From the NCBI GenBank assembly GCA_019637155.1, contig JAHBWE010000009.1, forward strand, positions 1-64,000: a stretch of 64,000 nucleotides of DNA, given 5' to 3'. Positions 23,270-31,900 of the stretch are shown here, in pieces. How positions within the stretch are numbered: the stretch's first letter is position 1; each line of letters opens with the position of its first letter. The notes under the pieces were generated by a model. It was not told the origin of the DNA, did not search any database, and saw only the letters and a program-made list of their open reading frames with translations. The translations under genes were made by a program, and so were the position numbers. This stretch comes from Labilithrix sp. (GTDB lineage Bacteria; Myxococcota_A; Polyangia; Polyangiales; Polyangiaceae).

Positions 23270-24387
23270 AGATCGTCGACCTGCATCCGGATGACCTCCT
23301 CGACAAGGAGGCGCGCGGCGAGCTCAGCGACGCGGAGCGCGAGCTCCTCGAGGCGCACCTCGCGCGCTGCGAGACGTGCCGCTTCGAGCGCGACGCCCGC
23401 GCCGACTTCGCCGACGAGCTCGGCGCCGAGGAAGAGGAGCTCTCCTCACAACGCCTCGTCGCCCTGATGGAAGGCGCACACGAAGCCGCAACACACGAGG
23501 CCGCAACGGCTTCGCGCGAGGGCGACGATGCACACCGCGAGGCCGCGACGGCTTCGCGCGAGGGGCGCGGCGCGGCGCATCGCGAGGGCGCGACCACCTC
23601 GCGTGAGGGGCGCGGCGGGGCGCATCGCGAGGGCGCGACGTGCGACGGAGAGGGGGTGGCGCGTGGGTCGATGCGGCCGGTGCGGACGCGGCGGGGGGTT
23701 CGCGTCGCGTTGCTTGCGGCGGCGGCGTTGTTTGTCGGGACGGCTGCGACTGCGGGAGCTGGCGGGCGCGTGTGGACGAGCGTGGCGTCGGTGCTCCATC
23801 TCACGTCGGACGAGCGCTCGCACGTGGCGCCGCCTCCGCCTCCTCCCGTCGTCGTGACGGCGACCGCGGCCGCGCCACCGGTCGCGACGGCGCCGCCGGT
23901 CGTGACGGCGCCGCCGGTCGTGATGGCGCCGCCGGTCGAGGAGCCGCCCGCGACGGTGACGACGGCGACCGCGACGGTGACGACGGCGGCGCATGCGAGC
24001 GCGGTGCCGAGCGAGTCCGCGGCGCTTCTCTTCGATGAGGCGAGCCGCGCGCGGAGCGCTGGCGACTACGGCCGCGCGATCGCGCTGCATCGCAAGCTCG
24101 AGGCGTCGTACCCCGCGAGCCGAGAGGCGCATGTCTCGTACGCGACGGTGGGGCGGCTCTTGCTCGATCGCGGAGACGCCGCGGGCGCGCTCGCGAGCTT
24201 CCAGGCCTACGACGCGCGCGGACCCGGCCCGATGGACGAGGCCGTGCTCGTCGGCACCGCGACCGCGCTCGAGCGCCTCGGCCGCGACGCGGAGGCCCGC
24301 GCGACGTGGGCGAAGCTGATCACGAGCTTCCCCGACACCCCGTACCGCGAGCACGCCGCCGCGCGCCTCGCACGCGAGGGGCGCTGA
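23266..24387 (+). CDS. ZAS-type anti-sigma factor with repeat insert and TPR-like C-terminus
   Basis: The 373-residue protein begins with a zinc-binding anti-sigma motif, EAHLARCETC (His31, Cys35, Cys38), that should bind the co-encoded sigma factor. Residues about 68-128 consist of AHREGATTSREGRG-type repeats. One membrane segment follows (about 146-165). After a Pro/Val-rich linker (about 190-240), a periplasmic C-terminal domain with TPR-like helices (SAGDYGRAIALHRKLEASYP; LERLGRDAEARATWAKLI) may sense protein partners. The repeat insert lies exactly between the zinc domain and the membrane span. Confidence 0.9.
   Translation: MKIVDLHPDDLLDKEARGELSDAERELLEAHLARCETCRFERDARADFADELGAEEEELSSQRLVALMEGAHEAATHEAATASREGDDAHREAATASREGRGAAHREGATTSREGRGGAHREGATCDGEGVARGSMRPVRTRRGVRVALLAAAALFVGTAATAGAGGRVWTSVASVLHLTSDERSHVAPPPPPPVVVTATAAAPPVATAPPVVTAPPVVMAPPVEEPPATVTTATATVTTAAHASAVPSESAALLFDEASRARSAGDYGRAIALHRKLEASYPASREAHVSYATVGRLLLDRGDAAGALASFQAYDARGPGPMDEAVLVGTATALERLGRDAEARATWAKLITSFPDTPYREHAAARLAREGR
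23515..23640 (+). repeat. intragenic about 45-bp tandem repeat in the anti-sigma gene
   Basis: A 45-bp unit containing GCGCATCGCGAGGGCGCGAC is repeated about three times. It encodes 15-residue units of the form AHREGATTSREGRGG. Copies differ at several positions, so the array is not recent everywhere. The period is a multiple of three and keeps the frame. Confidence 0.75.
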
Positions 24388-24535
24388 GCGCATCGCAGCC
24401 ATGGCACGCGACCGAAGTGCCAAACCCCGCGCGCCCTTGCACCCAGCCAGCGTTCGCGACCGCGCCGTGGCTCCCGAACGCCGCGCGGCCCCACAGATGA
24501 GCGGTGCGACGGTCACGCACGAGCGCCACCGAGCG

Positions 24536-25672
24536 ATGGGGCCGCGTGCAGCTCTGCGTCTTCTCCTTCGGCTCACGCTCTGCGGCGCGGCGATCGCGAT
24601 CGCGCCGGTGGCGTCGGCGGACGGCGCGACACCGCGGCGGGTGGTGGCGGTGAAGATCGACGGAGCGTCGGAGGACGCGCGGCCGCTCGAGGCGACGATC
24701 CGCGAGCTGCTCGCGCGGCTCCAGCTCAACGTCACGACGCCGGACAAGGTGCCGCCCGCGTCGCTGCTCGAGTCCGTCACGATCGACCTGACCGGCACAT
24801 ACGGCGCGCGCGTCGTCGTGCGATCGGCGAACGGTACGACGGTGCTCGATCGAACCGTGCCGCGCGGCGACAGCCCCGCCATCCAGCGCGAGCAGATCGC
24901 CCACGCCGTGCGCGGCGCGGCGGAGGCAGAGCTCTTGATCGACGACGACCGCGTGGCAGGCCGCGCTCCGCCGGTGATCGAGCCGCTGCCCGCCTTCGAG
25001 CCCCGGCCGGCATCGGCGACGGAGGACGCAATGAGGGTGGAGGCGCCGCCCGCGAACGCCGACACGCCGCCCACGCCGCTGCTTCCGCGGCCGGCACGTG
25101 CGAGAGTGGCACGTGCGCTCGCGCTCGACGTGTCGACGTTCGCGGGCGGCGGCCTCTTCGCGCCAGACGCCTCCGTCGTCGCGCGCGTCGGCGGGGCGGC
25201 GGCGCTGTGGCTGCGCAAGGACGGCGTGCGCCCCGGCGTCTCCGTGCTCGCGCTCTACGCCTTCCCGTTCGAGACCGGCGACGACGTGGTGTCCGCGCGG
25301 ACGAACGTGCTCTCGCTGCGCGTGTTGCCCTCCGTCGCTCTCGTGCACAATGCACGCTTCTCGCTGGAGGTCGAGGCCGGAGGCGGGCTCGACGTCGTCA
25401 GCGTCGACCCGACGTCGGCGGAGCTGCCGTCGTCGGCGCTCGGCGCGGCGACGACGCGCGCGAGCGGCGTGTTCTCGGGCGCGGTGACGGGGCGGCTCGG
25501 CCTCGCGTCGGACGTCGCGCTCACGCTCACCGCGATGCTCGACGTCGACCCGACCTCGCGCCGCTGGGTCTTCGACGATCGCGGGCTCTCGCGTGACGTC
25601 CTCGCGCCGTGGACGGCGCGGCCGATGCTGCTCGCGGGGCTCTCCTTCACCGCGATGGGGCCCGCGCGATGA
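24536..25672 (+). CDS. secreted protein, probable outer-membrane component
   Basis: The ATG at 24536 precedes a good signal peptide ending VASADG; in-frame ATGs at 24401 and 24497 are alternatives. Of 378 residues, the first 130 mature residues look like a periplasmic domain (RVVAVKIDGASEDARPLEATIRELLARLQ...VRSANGTTVLDRTVPRG). After a Pro-rich linker the last 190 residues form amphipathic beta strands typical of a small barrel (VSVLALYAFPFETGDD; LRVLPSVALVHNARFSLEVEAGGGLDVV). It is co-transcribed with the sigma/anti-sigma pair and overlaps the next gene (ATGA). The function is unknown. Confidence 0.78.
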   Translation: MGPRAALRLLLRLTLCGAAIAIAPVASADGATPRRVVAVKIDGASEDARPLEATIRELLARLQLNVTTPDKVPPASLLESVTIDLTGTYGARVVVRSANGTTVLDRTVPRGDSPAIQREQIAHAVRGAAEAELLIDDDRVAGRAPPVIEPLPAFEPRPASATEDAMRVEAPPANADTPPTPLLPRPARARVARALALDVSTFAGGGLFAPDASVVARVGGAAALWLRKDGVRPGVSVLALYAFPFETGDDVVSARTNVLSLRVLPSVALVHNARFSLEVEAGGGLDVVSVDPTSAELPSSALGAATTRASGVFSGAVTGRLGLASDVALTLTAMLDVDPTSRRWVFDDRGLSRDVLAPWTARPMLLAGLSFTAMGPAR

Positions 25673-26277
25673 GGGCGCTCTTCGTGTTCCTCGCGCTCGC
25701 CGCGCTCCTCGCGCTCGTGCCCGCGTGCGACGACGAGACGATCGTCCTCGCGAGCCTCCCCGCGCACGACGCGGGCGCGCGAAAGGGAAAGCCTCGCTGC
25801 TTCTCGAGCGCCGAGTGCCCCTCCGACGAGTACTGCAAATACGAGATGGGTCGCTGCGGCGCCCCGGCCGGAGAGTGCTGGCCGCGACCGACGTTCTGTC
25901 GCGACGACGGGTGGCCGGATCCGGTGTGCGGATGCACGAGCGGGATCTCGTACTTCGATGACTGCTACCGCCGTCAGGCCGGCGAGGAGGGCGCCGTCGC
26001 CGGCGAGTGCGAAGAGCCGCGCGCGTGCAACGACACGGATCGCCCGTGCCCGACCGGAGCGACGTGCGCGCTGCTCGGTGGCTACGGCTCCGTCGACTCG
26101 CCGACGTGCGGCGCGCCGGTGGGGCGCTGCTGGGGCGCGGTCCAGTGCCCGCCCTCCGCGGGGAAAGGGGAATACAGCGAGTGCTCCACCGCGGACGGCG
26201 CGCTCCGGTGCGTCGACGCGTGCACGGCGATGCAGACCGGCCGCCGCTTCACGAAAGATGCAAACTGCAAGCGTTAG
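25669..26277 (+). CDS. Cys-rich lipoprotein, Kazal-like
   Basis: The start ATG overlaps the upstream stop (ATGA). The 202-residue protein has lipobox VPAC and about 20 Cys. The segment DPVCGCTSGISYFDDCYRRQAG has the C-x-C...Y-x-x-C-x-x-x-A spacing of a Kazal-type inhibitor domain. Other blocks (CFSSAECPSDEYC; CNDTDRPCPTGATC) are of the kind common in myxobacterial surface proteins. A protease-inhibitor role is only suggested. It converges on and overlaps the site-2 protease gene by 4 bp. Confidence 0.82.
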   Translation: MRALFVFLALAALLALVPACDDETIVLASLPAHDAGARKGKPRCFSSAECPSDEYCKYEMGRCGAPAGECWPRPTFCRDDGWPDPVCGCTSGISYFDDCYRRQAGEEGAVAGECEEPRACNDTDRPCPTGATCALLGGYGSVDSPTCGAPVGRCWGAVQCPPSAGKGEYSECSTADGALRCVDACTAMQTGRRFTKDANCKR

Positions 26278-27473
26278 AGGCTGAACGGCTCCGGCATGAA
26301 GAGGAGCGCGAAGAGCACGAGGCTGACGATCGCGACGATCTTGCGCGGGAGGTCGAGGCCCTCCGGCCCGGTCGGCGGGTGCACGAGGAGGTCGTGCGGG
26401 CGGAGCACGCCGCCCTTCACCTCCATCGCGATGAGGATGCCGAGGCCCGCGACGAAGCCGCCGAGGAGGAGGAGCGAAGGCTGCTGCCGTCCGATGCTCG
26501 CGAGGGTGACGAGGCCGAGCGTCGCGAAGATGCGCGTGCGCACGGTGAGGAGACCAAGGGCGCCTCCGCCTTCGTCACCTTGCGGCTCCGGCTCGGGACG
26601 TCGCGGGCGCGCGAGCGTACCCAAGATCCCGAGGACCTGGAACCAGACGAGCCAGAAGAGCGCGTTCGCGACGTGCTGGCTCAAGAGCGGCACCGTGAGC
26701 GCGCGGCCGGCCTGCACGTCGCGCATCACGTGCCCCGCGACGATGACGCCGAAGAACACGAGCATCGCGCGATGGACCGTGATCGCGTAGCGGTCCTGCT
26801 TCGGTCCGAAGAGCGCGTACGCGACGTGGCCGCCGTCGAGCTGTCCCACCGGCAGCAGGTTGATCATCGTCACGAACATCCCGCCCCACGCGCCGAAGGC
26901 GATCGGCGAATAGACGACGGTCATCCCTTCCGGCACCGGCGGCGCGAAGAAATGATCCAGGAAGCGGACCATCACCGACTCGCCGAGCTCCACCATCCCT
27001 TCGCCGTTCGCGGGGACGACCTCGGAGTGCGCGACGCCGTAGAGGTAGAGCGGGATCGCGAAGGCCATGCCCGCGAGCGGGCCAGACGCGCCGATGTCGA
27101 GGAGCGCGCGGCGCGTCGGGATGACGCCGCGCATGCGGATGACCGCGCCCATCGTCCCGAACGGCGAGAGGAGCGGCAGCGGGATGAAGAACGGCAGCGA
27201 CGCGTCGACCTTGTGGATGCGCGCGGTCACGTAGTGCCCGAGCTCGTGCGCGACGAGGATCGTCATCACCGTCCCGACGAACTGCGCGCCGTGGAGCAGC
27301 GCCGCGCGCGTGATCATCGGATCATCCGGCTTCGACGGAAACGACACTACTCCCGTAACGAACACGCTCGCGACCGTCGCGAGGAACAGGACGAGGTTCA
27401 GCCGCCACGCCGGCCGCGCTTCACTCGAAGGCGCGGGCGGCGGCTCCGACGTCGTCAACGACGCGTCCCTCAT
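26274..27473 (-). CDS. site-2 protease family (M50) membrane protein
   Basis: The 399-residue polytopic protein has the M50 zinc motif HELGH (residues 76-80) in the second hydrophobic region. The third ligand motif is NLLPVGQLDGGH (205-216), with Asp213. This layout matches the FtsH-associated/YdiL-like group of rhomboid-unrelated intramembrane proteases rather than RseP, since no PDZ domain is present. The substrate is unknown. It overlaps the SctL-like gene upstream by 4 bp. Confidence 0.9.
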   Translation of the reverse strand: MRDASLTTSEPPPAPSSEARPAWRLNLVLFLATVASVFVTGVVSFPSKPDDPMITRAALLHGAQFVGTVMTILVAHELGHYVTARIHKVDASLPFFIPLPLLSPFGTMGAVIRMRGVIPTRRALLDIGASGPLAGMAFAIPLYLYGVAHSEVVPANGEGMVELGESVMVRFLDHFFAPPVPEGMTVVYSPIAFGAWGGMFVTMINLLPVGQLDGGHVAYALFGPKQDRYAITVHRAMLVFFGVIVAGHVMRDVQAGRALTVPLLSQHVANALFWLVWFQVLGILGTLARPRRPEPEPQGDEGGGALGLLTVRTRIFATLGLVTLASIGRQQPSLLLLGGFVAGLGILIAMEVKGGVLRPHDLLVHPPTGPEGLDLPRKIVAIVSLVLFALLFMPEPFSL

Positions 27474-28276
27474 GCGCGCGCCTCCGCCGCCATCGCGTCG
27501 CGGAGGACGGCGGTGAGGCGATCGAGCTGCGGGCGGAGCGTGCCGTCGATCTTGCCGAGGTCGGTGTGGACGACGAGGGAGCCGCGCCCGAGCTCGGTGC
27601 TCGGCTCCACCGTCGCGACGTGGGCGAGCTCGCGCAGGACTTCGCGGAGCGCGTCGACGTCGGCGGGGTTCGCCTCGATGCGGACCTGCCGCGAGCCGCG
27701 CGTCTCCGCGAGCGCCGCCGCCGCGAGCTCACCGATGCGCTTCGGATCGACCGCGAGCGCCTCGCCGACGAGCCGCTCCGCGAGCAGCACCGCGACGTCG
27801 ATCGTGCGCGCGAGGTCGCGCTCCGCGCGTCGTTCGTCCGCGACGCGCAGCGCGAGCGCGCTCGCCGCGAGCTTCGCGATCTCCTCCTCGCGCGCGGCGG
27901 CCGCCGCCTCCTTCGCCGCAAAGGCAGCCCGCGCCTCCGCCCCCGCGACGATGCGCTCGGCCTCAGCGCGCGCATCCATCACCCCCCGCGCCACCCGCCG
28001 CCCAAACACAGGCCCCCGCACCCCGAGATGCCCAAACGCCGCGCCGACTTGGCCAGAGGCCGCGACGCCCAACCCGACCGCCGGACCGGCCGCGACGCCG
28101 GCTTGGCCCGAGGCCGCAACGCCCAACCCGCCCGCCGGACCGACCGTAACGGCGCTCGCGACGCCCAACCCGGCCGCGGGGCCGTCGCTGGCGATTGCGT
28201 GGCGGTGCGGGAGAGCGGCGCGGTCCAGTGTTGGCGCGTCTTCGCGCTTGATGATGCGGGCGCGGTGGAGGGTCAT
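27470..28276 (-). CDS. SctL/FliH-like stator protein with repetitive N-terminus
   Basis: Of 268 residues, the first 90 are Gly/Ala/Val repeats (GLGVAASGQ units). A charged helix follows (VMDARAEAERIVAGAEARAAFAAKEAAAAAREEEIAKLA). The C-terminal domain shows LAERLVGEAL...VRIEANPADVDALREVL and GSLVVHTDLGKIDGTLRPQLDRL. That pattern is characteristic of the type III secretion ATPase stator SctL and flagellar FliH. No other secretion genes are nearby. The site-2 protease gene is coupled to it. An orphan duty is inferred; V-ATPase subunit E is an alternative relative. Confidence 0.65.
   Translation of the reverse strand: MTLHRARIIKREDAPTLDRAALPHRHAIASDGPAAGLGVASAVTVGPAGGLGVAASGQAGVAAGPAVGLGVAASGQVGAAFGHLGVRGPVFGRRVARGVMDARAEAERIVAGAEARAAFAAKEAAAAAREEEIAKLAASALALRVADERRAERDLARTIDVAVLLAERLVGEALAVDPKRIGELAAAALAETRGSRQVRIEANPADVDALREVLRELAHVATVEPSTELGRGSLVVHTDLGKIDGTLRPQLDRLTAVLRDAMAAEARA
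28010..28170 (-). repeat. intragenic repeat in the SctL-like gene
   Basis: The minus-strand sequence encoding GLGVAASGQAG and GLGVAASGQVG is duplicated, with partial third and fourth copies (GLGVASAVTV). The units of roughly 51 bp are rich in GGCCGCGACGCC-type sequence on the plus strand. The frame is preserved throughout. Confidence 0.65.
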
Positions 28277-28328
28277 CGCGGCGCTCGGGGCGTCGAAGCG
28301 TGGACGTGGATGTCGCGCGGGGACGGGG

Positions 28329-28565
28329 TCATCGGAGCGTCATCTCATCGACGGCGACGAAGACGTCTCGCAGCGCTTGCGCGAGGGCGGTCGCGCGCGC
28401 GGGTCGCGTCCGCGCGCGGAGGCCGGCGACGAGCTCGTCGAGCGGGCTCGGGCGCGCGTGGATCATGCGCATCGTCTCGGGGGCGCTCTCCGGCAGCGCC
28501 GCGAGCGCGTCGTCGAGCGTCCCGCCGAGCGCTACGGTCGTCGCCACGAACGCACGTTGAAACAT
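28329..28565 (-). CDS. small hypothetical protein (78 aa)
   Basis: The frame opens with an ATG at 28565, ends 53 bp before the SctL-like start and is probably co-transcribed with it. The sequence is helical, with RMIHARPSPLDELVAGLRARTRPARATALAQALRDVFVAVDEM. No motif is recognised. It lies 6 bp after the MBL-hydrolase stop, in the same direction. Low sequence complexity limits the confidence. Confidence 0.5.
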   Translation of the reverse strand: MFQRAFVATTVALGGTLDDALAALPESAPETMRMIHARPSPLDELVAGLRARTRPARATALAQALRDVFVAVDEMTLR

Positions 28566-28571
28566 CGCCGG

Positions 28572-29396
28572 TCAGCCTACCACGCGGAACGCGCCATCCC
28601 GCTCCGCGCGCGCGACCTTGCCCTCGCGGAGCACCTTCTCGAGATGCGCGTCGATGCTGAGCTTGGCGATCGGCCAGACGGCGGGGGGGGCGTCGTCGTA
28701 CGCGAGCGGCACGAGCTCGTCCGAGGTCGCCTCGCCCGCGCGCCCGAGCGCGCCGAGGATCTTCGCCTCGCGCATGAGCCGGTGGGAGATGTAGCGCTCG
28801 AACGTCGCGGTCGGGGCGTCGACCGGATCGCCGTGCGCCGGGAGCGCGACGAACGCGTCGAGCTTCGCGAGGCGCGCGAGCTGCTCGAGGTAGACCTGCA
28901 TGTCGCCGTCCCCCGGCGCGACGAGGATCGTGCCGACGCTCGCGATCATGTCGCCCACGATCGCGTAGCGCGAGGCCGGATCGAAGAGGCACACGTGGCC
29001 GGGCGCGTGGCCCGGCGTGTGGAGCGCCTGCCAGCCGTCGATGACGGCGTCGCCGTCGTCGAGGTGGCGCGCGACCGGCACGTCGATGCGCGCGGCGGTG
29101 AGCGCGTGGGCCCAGATCGGGAGGCCGAGCTCCTTCGCGAGGAGGGCCGCGCCGCCGACGTGATCGGGGTGGTGATGCGTCGCGACGATCGCGACGAGGC
29201 GGCGGCCGGTCGACGCGAGCTCGCGCGCCCACGCGAGCCACTCGCGCTGCTCGTCTTCGTACGGCGTCGAAGGCTCGACGAGCACGACGTCCTGCCGGCC
29301 GATCGCATAGCTGTTCGTATGCGTGGCCGGCAGGAGCGTGGGCGTCCGCGCGGCGAAGAGCTCGACGCCTCGACCGAGATCGCGCGGACGCAACAT
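28572..29396 (-). CDS. metallo-beta-lactamase fold hydrolase
   Basis: The 274-residue protein carries the MBL zinc motif HHHPDH (residues 74-79), the second His in HTPGHAPGH, the Asp in VGDMIAS and a late His in PAHGDP. The C-terminal 80 residues form a winged-helix-like domain (ISHRLMREAKILGALGRAGEATSDELV), as in LACTB2-like and glyoxalase II-like hydrolases. LACTB2 relatives act on RNA, others on thioesters; I cannot tell which applies here. It lies 21 bp downstream of the thiolase gene and is probably co-transcribed. Confidence 0.92.
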   Translation of the reverse strand: MLRPRDLGRGVELFAARTPTLLPATHTNSYAIGRQDVVLVEPSTPYEDEQREWLAWARELASTGRRLVAIVATHHHPDHVGGAALLAKELGLPIWAHALTAARIDVPVARHLDDGDAVIDGWQALHTPGHAPGHVCLFDPASRYAIVGDMIASVGTILVAPGDGDMQVYLEQLARLAKLDAFVALPAHGDPVDAPTATFERYISHRLMREAKILGALGRAGEATSDELVPLAYDDAPPAVWPIAKLSIDAHLEKVLREGKVARAERDGAFRVVG

Positions 29397-29417
29397 GAGC
29401 GCGGCTCGAGCGAACGC

Positions 29418-30602
29418 TCAGACGCGCTCGACGACCATCGAGAGCGCTTCGCCGCCGCCGATGCAGATCGACGCGAGGCCGCGCTTCTCGTTCCGCTGCT
29501 GGAGCGCGTGGAGCATCGTCGTGAGGATGCGCGCGCCCGACGCGCCGATCGGGTGACCGAGCGCGACCGCGCCGCCGCGGACGTTGACCTTCGAGGGATC
29601 GAGCTTCGAGAGCTGCGCGCAGACCATCGCGACGACGGCGAACGCCTCGTTGATCTCGACGAGGTCGAGGTCCTTCGGCGCGAGGTTCAGCTTCGCGAGG
29701 ACGGAGTCCATCGCCTTCGCCGGCGCGGTCGTGAACCACTCGGGCGCCTGCGCGGCCGAGCCCCAGCCCGCGATCTTCGCCACCGGCACGAGGCCGTGCT
29801 TCTTCACCGCCGCCTCGCTCGCGAGGACGAGCGCCGACGCGCCGTCGTTGATCGACGAGGCGTTCGCGGCCGTGATCGTGCCGTCTTTGCCGAACGCGGG
29901 GCGCAGCGAGGGGATCTTCGCGGGGTCGCCCTTCGCCGGACCTTCGTCGAGCTTCACGACGACCGGGTCGCCCTTCTTCTGCGCGATCGAGACCGGCGCG
30001 ATCTCCGCGTCGAACTGGCCTTCCTTCTGCGCGGCGAGCGCCTTGCGGAAGCTGCCGATCGCCCACTCGTCCTGCTGCTCGCGCGTGATCTTGTGCTCCG
30101 CCGCGCACTTGTCGCCGCACGTGCCCATGTGGACGTTCGCGTACGGATCCCAGAGTCCGTCGTGGATCATCCCGTCGATGAGCGTGCCGTTGCCCATGCG
30201 GTAACCGGAGCGCGCCTTCTCGAGGTAGTAGGGCGCGTTCGACATCGACTCCATGCCGCCCGCGACGACGACATCGTTGTCGCCGACCATGATGGAGCGA
30301 GCGCCCTGGATGACGGCCTCCATGCCGGAGCCACAGACCTTGCCGATCGTGACGGCGGGCACGTTGTCGGGGATGCTCGCGGCGCGCATCGCCTGCCGCG
30401 CGGGGGCCTGCCCGATGCCGGCGGAGAGCACGTTGCCCATGAAGACCTGACCGACGAGCTCGGGCGCGACCTTCGCGCGCTCGAGCGCGGCCTTGATCGC
30501 GACCGCGCCGAGCTCGGGCGCTTTCAGCGACGAGAGCGCGCCGAGGTAAGCGCCGATGGGGGTACGCGTGGCCGAGACGATGTAGACGGGGGGCTGAGAC
30601 AT
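29418..30602 (-). CDS. acetyl-CoA acetyltransferase (thiolase)
   Basis: The ATG at 30602 gives 394 residues, the usual length. All catalytic elements are present: acyl-accepting Cys90 (KVCGSGMEAV), His350 in GGAVALGHPIGASG and Cys380 in CIGGGEA. The NEAFA motif (VEINEAFAVVAM) is also present. The family condenses two acetyl-CoA to acetoacetyl-CoA or does the reverse. No other beta-oxidation or PHB gene is adjacent, so the direction is unknown. It is divergent from the lipoprotein at 30685. Confidence 0.95.
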   Translation of the reverse strand: MSQPPVYIVSATRTPIGAYLGALSSLKAPELGAVAIKAALERAKVAPELVGQVFMGNVLSAGIGQAPARQAMRAASIPDNVPAVTIGKVCGSGMEAVIQGARSIMVGDNDVVVAGGMESMSNAPYYLEKARSGYRMGNGTLIDGMIHDGLWDPYANVHMGTCGDKCAAEHKITREQQDEWAIGSFRKALAAQKEGQFDAEIAPVSIAQKKGDPVVVKLDEGPAKGDPAKIPSLRPAFGKDGTITAANASSINDGASALVLASEAAVKKHGLVPVAKIAGWGSAAQAPEWFTTAPAKAMDSVLAKLNLAPKDLDLVEINEAFAVVAMVCAQLSKLDPSKVNVRGGAVALGHPIGASGARILTTMLHALQQRNEKRGLASICIGGGEALSMVVERV

Positions 30603-30684
30603 GGGTGGCCTTATAGCGCTTTCTCCCGCGGCGAAAAGTGGAGGAGCGGGCACAATCACGGAAGGTCGACTAGAGTTCACTTCG

Positions 30685-31179
30685 ATGCTCGTGCGGCGGC
30701 TCGCGTGGCTCGCGGTGATCCCGGCGATCACGCTCGCGGTCGCGACGTGCGACGACGCGACGACCGCGAGCGACGGCCCGCCCGACAGCGGGACCAACCC
30801 CGGCGTCCTCGATCAGGGCAAGTGCCCCGACGCCGCGCCCCTCCCCGGCGCGACCTGCTCCGTGCCCGAAGGCACGACGTGCCGCTTCGACGAGTGCAGC
30901 CTCTCGATCGCGCAGTGCACGCGCGGGACCTGGCGCTTCGGCGCGCGGCCGCCGTCGGTCTTGTGCCCGACGCGCTTCCCCACGCCGGGCGAGGCGTGCC
31001 CGGCGTGCTTCTCGGCCGAGGCGGAGTGCGTCTACGGCAGCCTCGACTGCAGCGCGCCGGACGCCTCGGTCAACCGGAGCCGCGCGCGCTGTCCGAGCGG
31101 GACCTGGGAGGTCACGACGGAGCCGTGCGCGGACGCCGGATCGGATGTTCAGGGTGACGCGGCGCCCGACTCCGACTAA
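30685..31179 (+). CDS. Cys-rich lipoprotein
   Basis: The ATG at 30685 starts a signal peptide and lipobox VATC; the frame opens earlier at 30601 without a signal. The 164-residue protein has a GTNPG linker and then about 12 Cys in pairs (CPDAAPLPGATC; CRFDECSLSIAQC). The repeated theme CPSGTWE/CTRGTW is typical of short disulphide-rich modules in secreted myxobacterial proteins. No function is recognised. It is divergent from the thiolase (82-bp gap). Confidence 0.78.
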   Translation: MLVRRLAWLAVIPAITLAVATCDDATTASDGPPDSGTNPGVLDQGKCPDAAPLPGATCSVPEGTTCRFDECSLSIAQCTRGTWRFGARPPSVLCPTRFPTPGEACPACFSAEAECVYGSLDCSAPDASVNRSRARCPSGTWEVTTEPCADAGSDVQGDAAPDSD

Positions 31180-31195
31180 AGACGTCCGTCCCGCC

Positions 31196-31522
31196 ATGGC
31201 CGAAGCATCGAAGCTCAAGAACTTCCTCGACGAGAACAAGCTCAACGCGAAGCGCCTGCTCGCCGTCTCCCACAAGCTCGAGCAGCACACGCGCGCCGAT
31301 CGCGCGCTGAAGGTCGCGCGCCGCGCGAACCGCAAGGAGGGCGCCGAGAAGAAGGAGGTCGCGAAGCCGAAGTCCGGCCGCGCCGTCACCGATCGCGCGC
31401 TCGGCGCCGCCCTCACCGGCGGCCCGCTCAGCGGCCCGACGAAGCAGCGCATCCTCCGCGCCGTCAACTACCTCCTCGAGCAGAAGAAGAAGGACAAGGT
31501 CGACCTCAAGACCTTGTTCTAA
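31196..31522 (+). CDS. small basic hypothetical protein (108 aa)
   Basis: The ATG at 31196 lies 16 bp after the lipoprotein stop. The protein is strongly basic and helical: LKNFLDENKLNAKRLLAVSHKLEQHT, a run of Arg/Lys (RRANRKEGAEKKEVAKPKSG), and the C-terminal LSGPTKQRILRAVNYLLEQKK. The charge suggests a nucleic-acid or ribosome contact, but no family is recognised. A perfect hairpin follows the stop. Confidence 0.7.
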   Translation: MAEASKLKNFLDENKLNAKRLLAVSHKLEQHTRADRALKVARRANRKEGAEKKEVAKPKSGRAVTDRALGAALTGGPLSGPTKQRILRAVNYLLEQKKKDKVDLKTLF

Positions 31523-31900
31523 TCGCGACCGACCGTTGTCGGTCGCGGCGCGTCTATGTACGGTTCGAGGATGGGGTCGAAGAAGAAGGCCGCGGCGCGC
31601 ACGCGCGCGTCGTCCGCCGCGGCGAAGAACTCCTAGGATCGCCTCGTAAACGCGGGCAGCGAGGGTGGGGCGTGAAGCGATGCGTTTGCGCTACGCCCCC
31701 GGCTGGGTGACTGGTCAAGAGCGGCTGTGCGTGCGACGGTTCACGAAGTCGTGGGCGTCGAAGAGCACAACCCCGAGGAGCGCGGTGAGGGCGAGGAGGG
31801 CCATGCCGCGAGCCAACAACGTCGCGCGGCGTCGGGCCAAGTTTCTGTCGCCGAAACCCACGACGTGAATGGTGCGGAGGACGCGGGCAACGGAGGAGAG
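31523..31900. other. 378-bp gap before the ECF sigma gene
   Basis: I see no supported gene here. It begins with the 9-bp hairpin at 31525-31546. A 21-codon Lys/Ala-rich frame (ATG at 31571) is present but too short to support. The sigma-factor frame is open across most of the gap from 31727, but that part has no sigma similarity. Confidence 0.4.
31525..31546. terminator. hairpin after the small basic protein gene
   Basis: GCGACCGAC and GTCGGTCGC form a perfect 9-bp stem around a CGTT loop, 2 bp after the stop codon. There is no T-tract. Confidence 0.5.

Noticed and set aside
26007..31157. 1,716-codon open frame on the plus strand
   Set aside because: It runs across at least six real genes on both strands, is Arg/Glu-rich shadow coding produced by high GC, and has no domain.
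31571..31636. 21-codon Lys/Ala-rich frame
   Set aside because: Too short, no ribosome site, and composition is that expected by chance.
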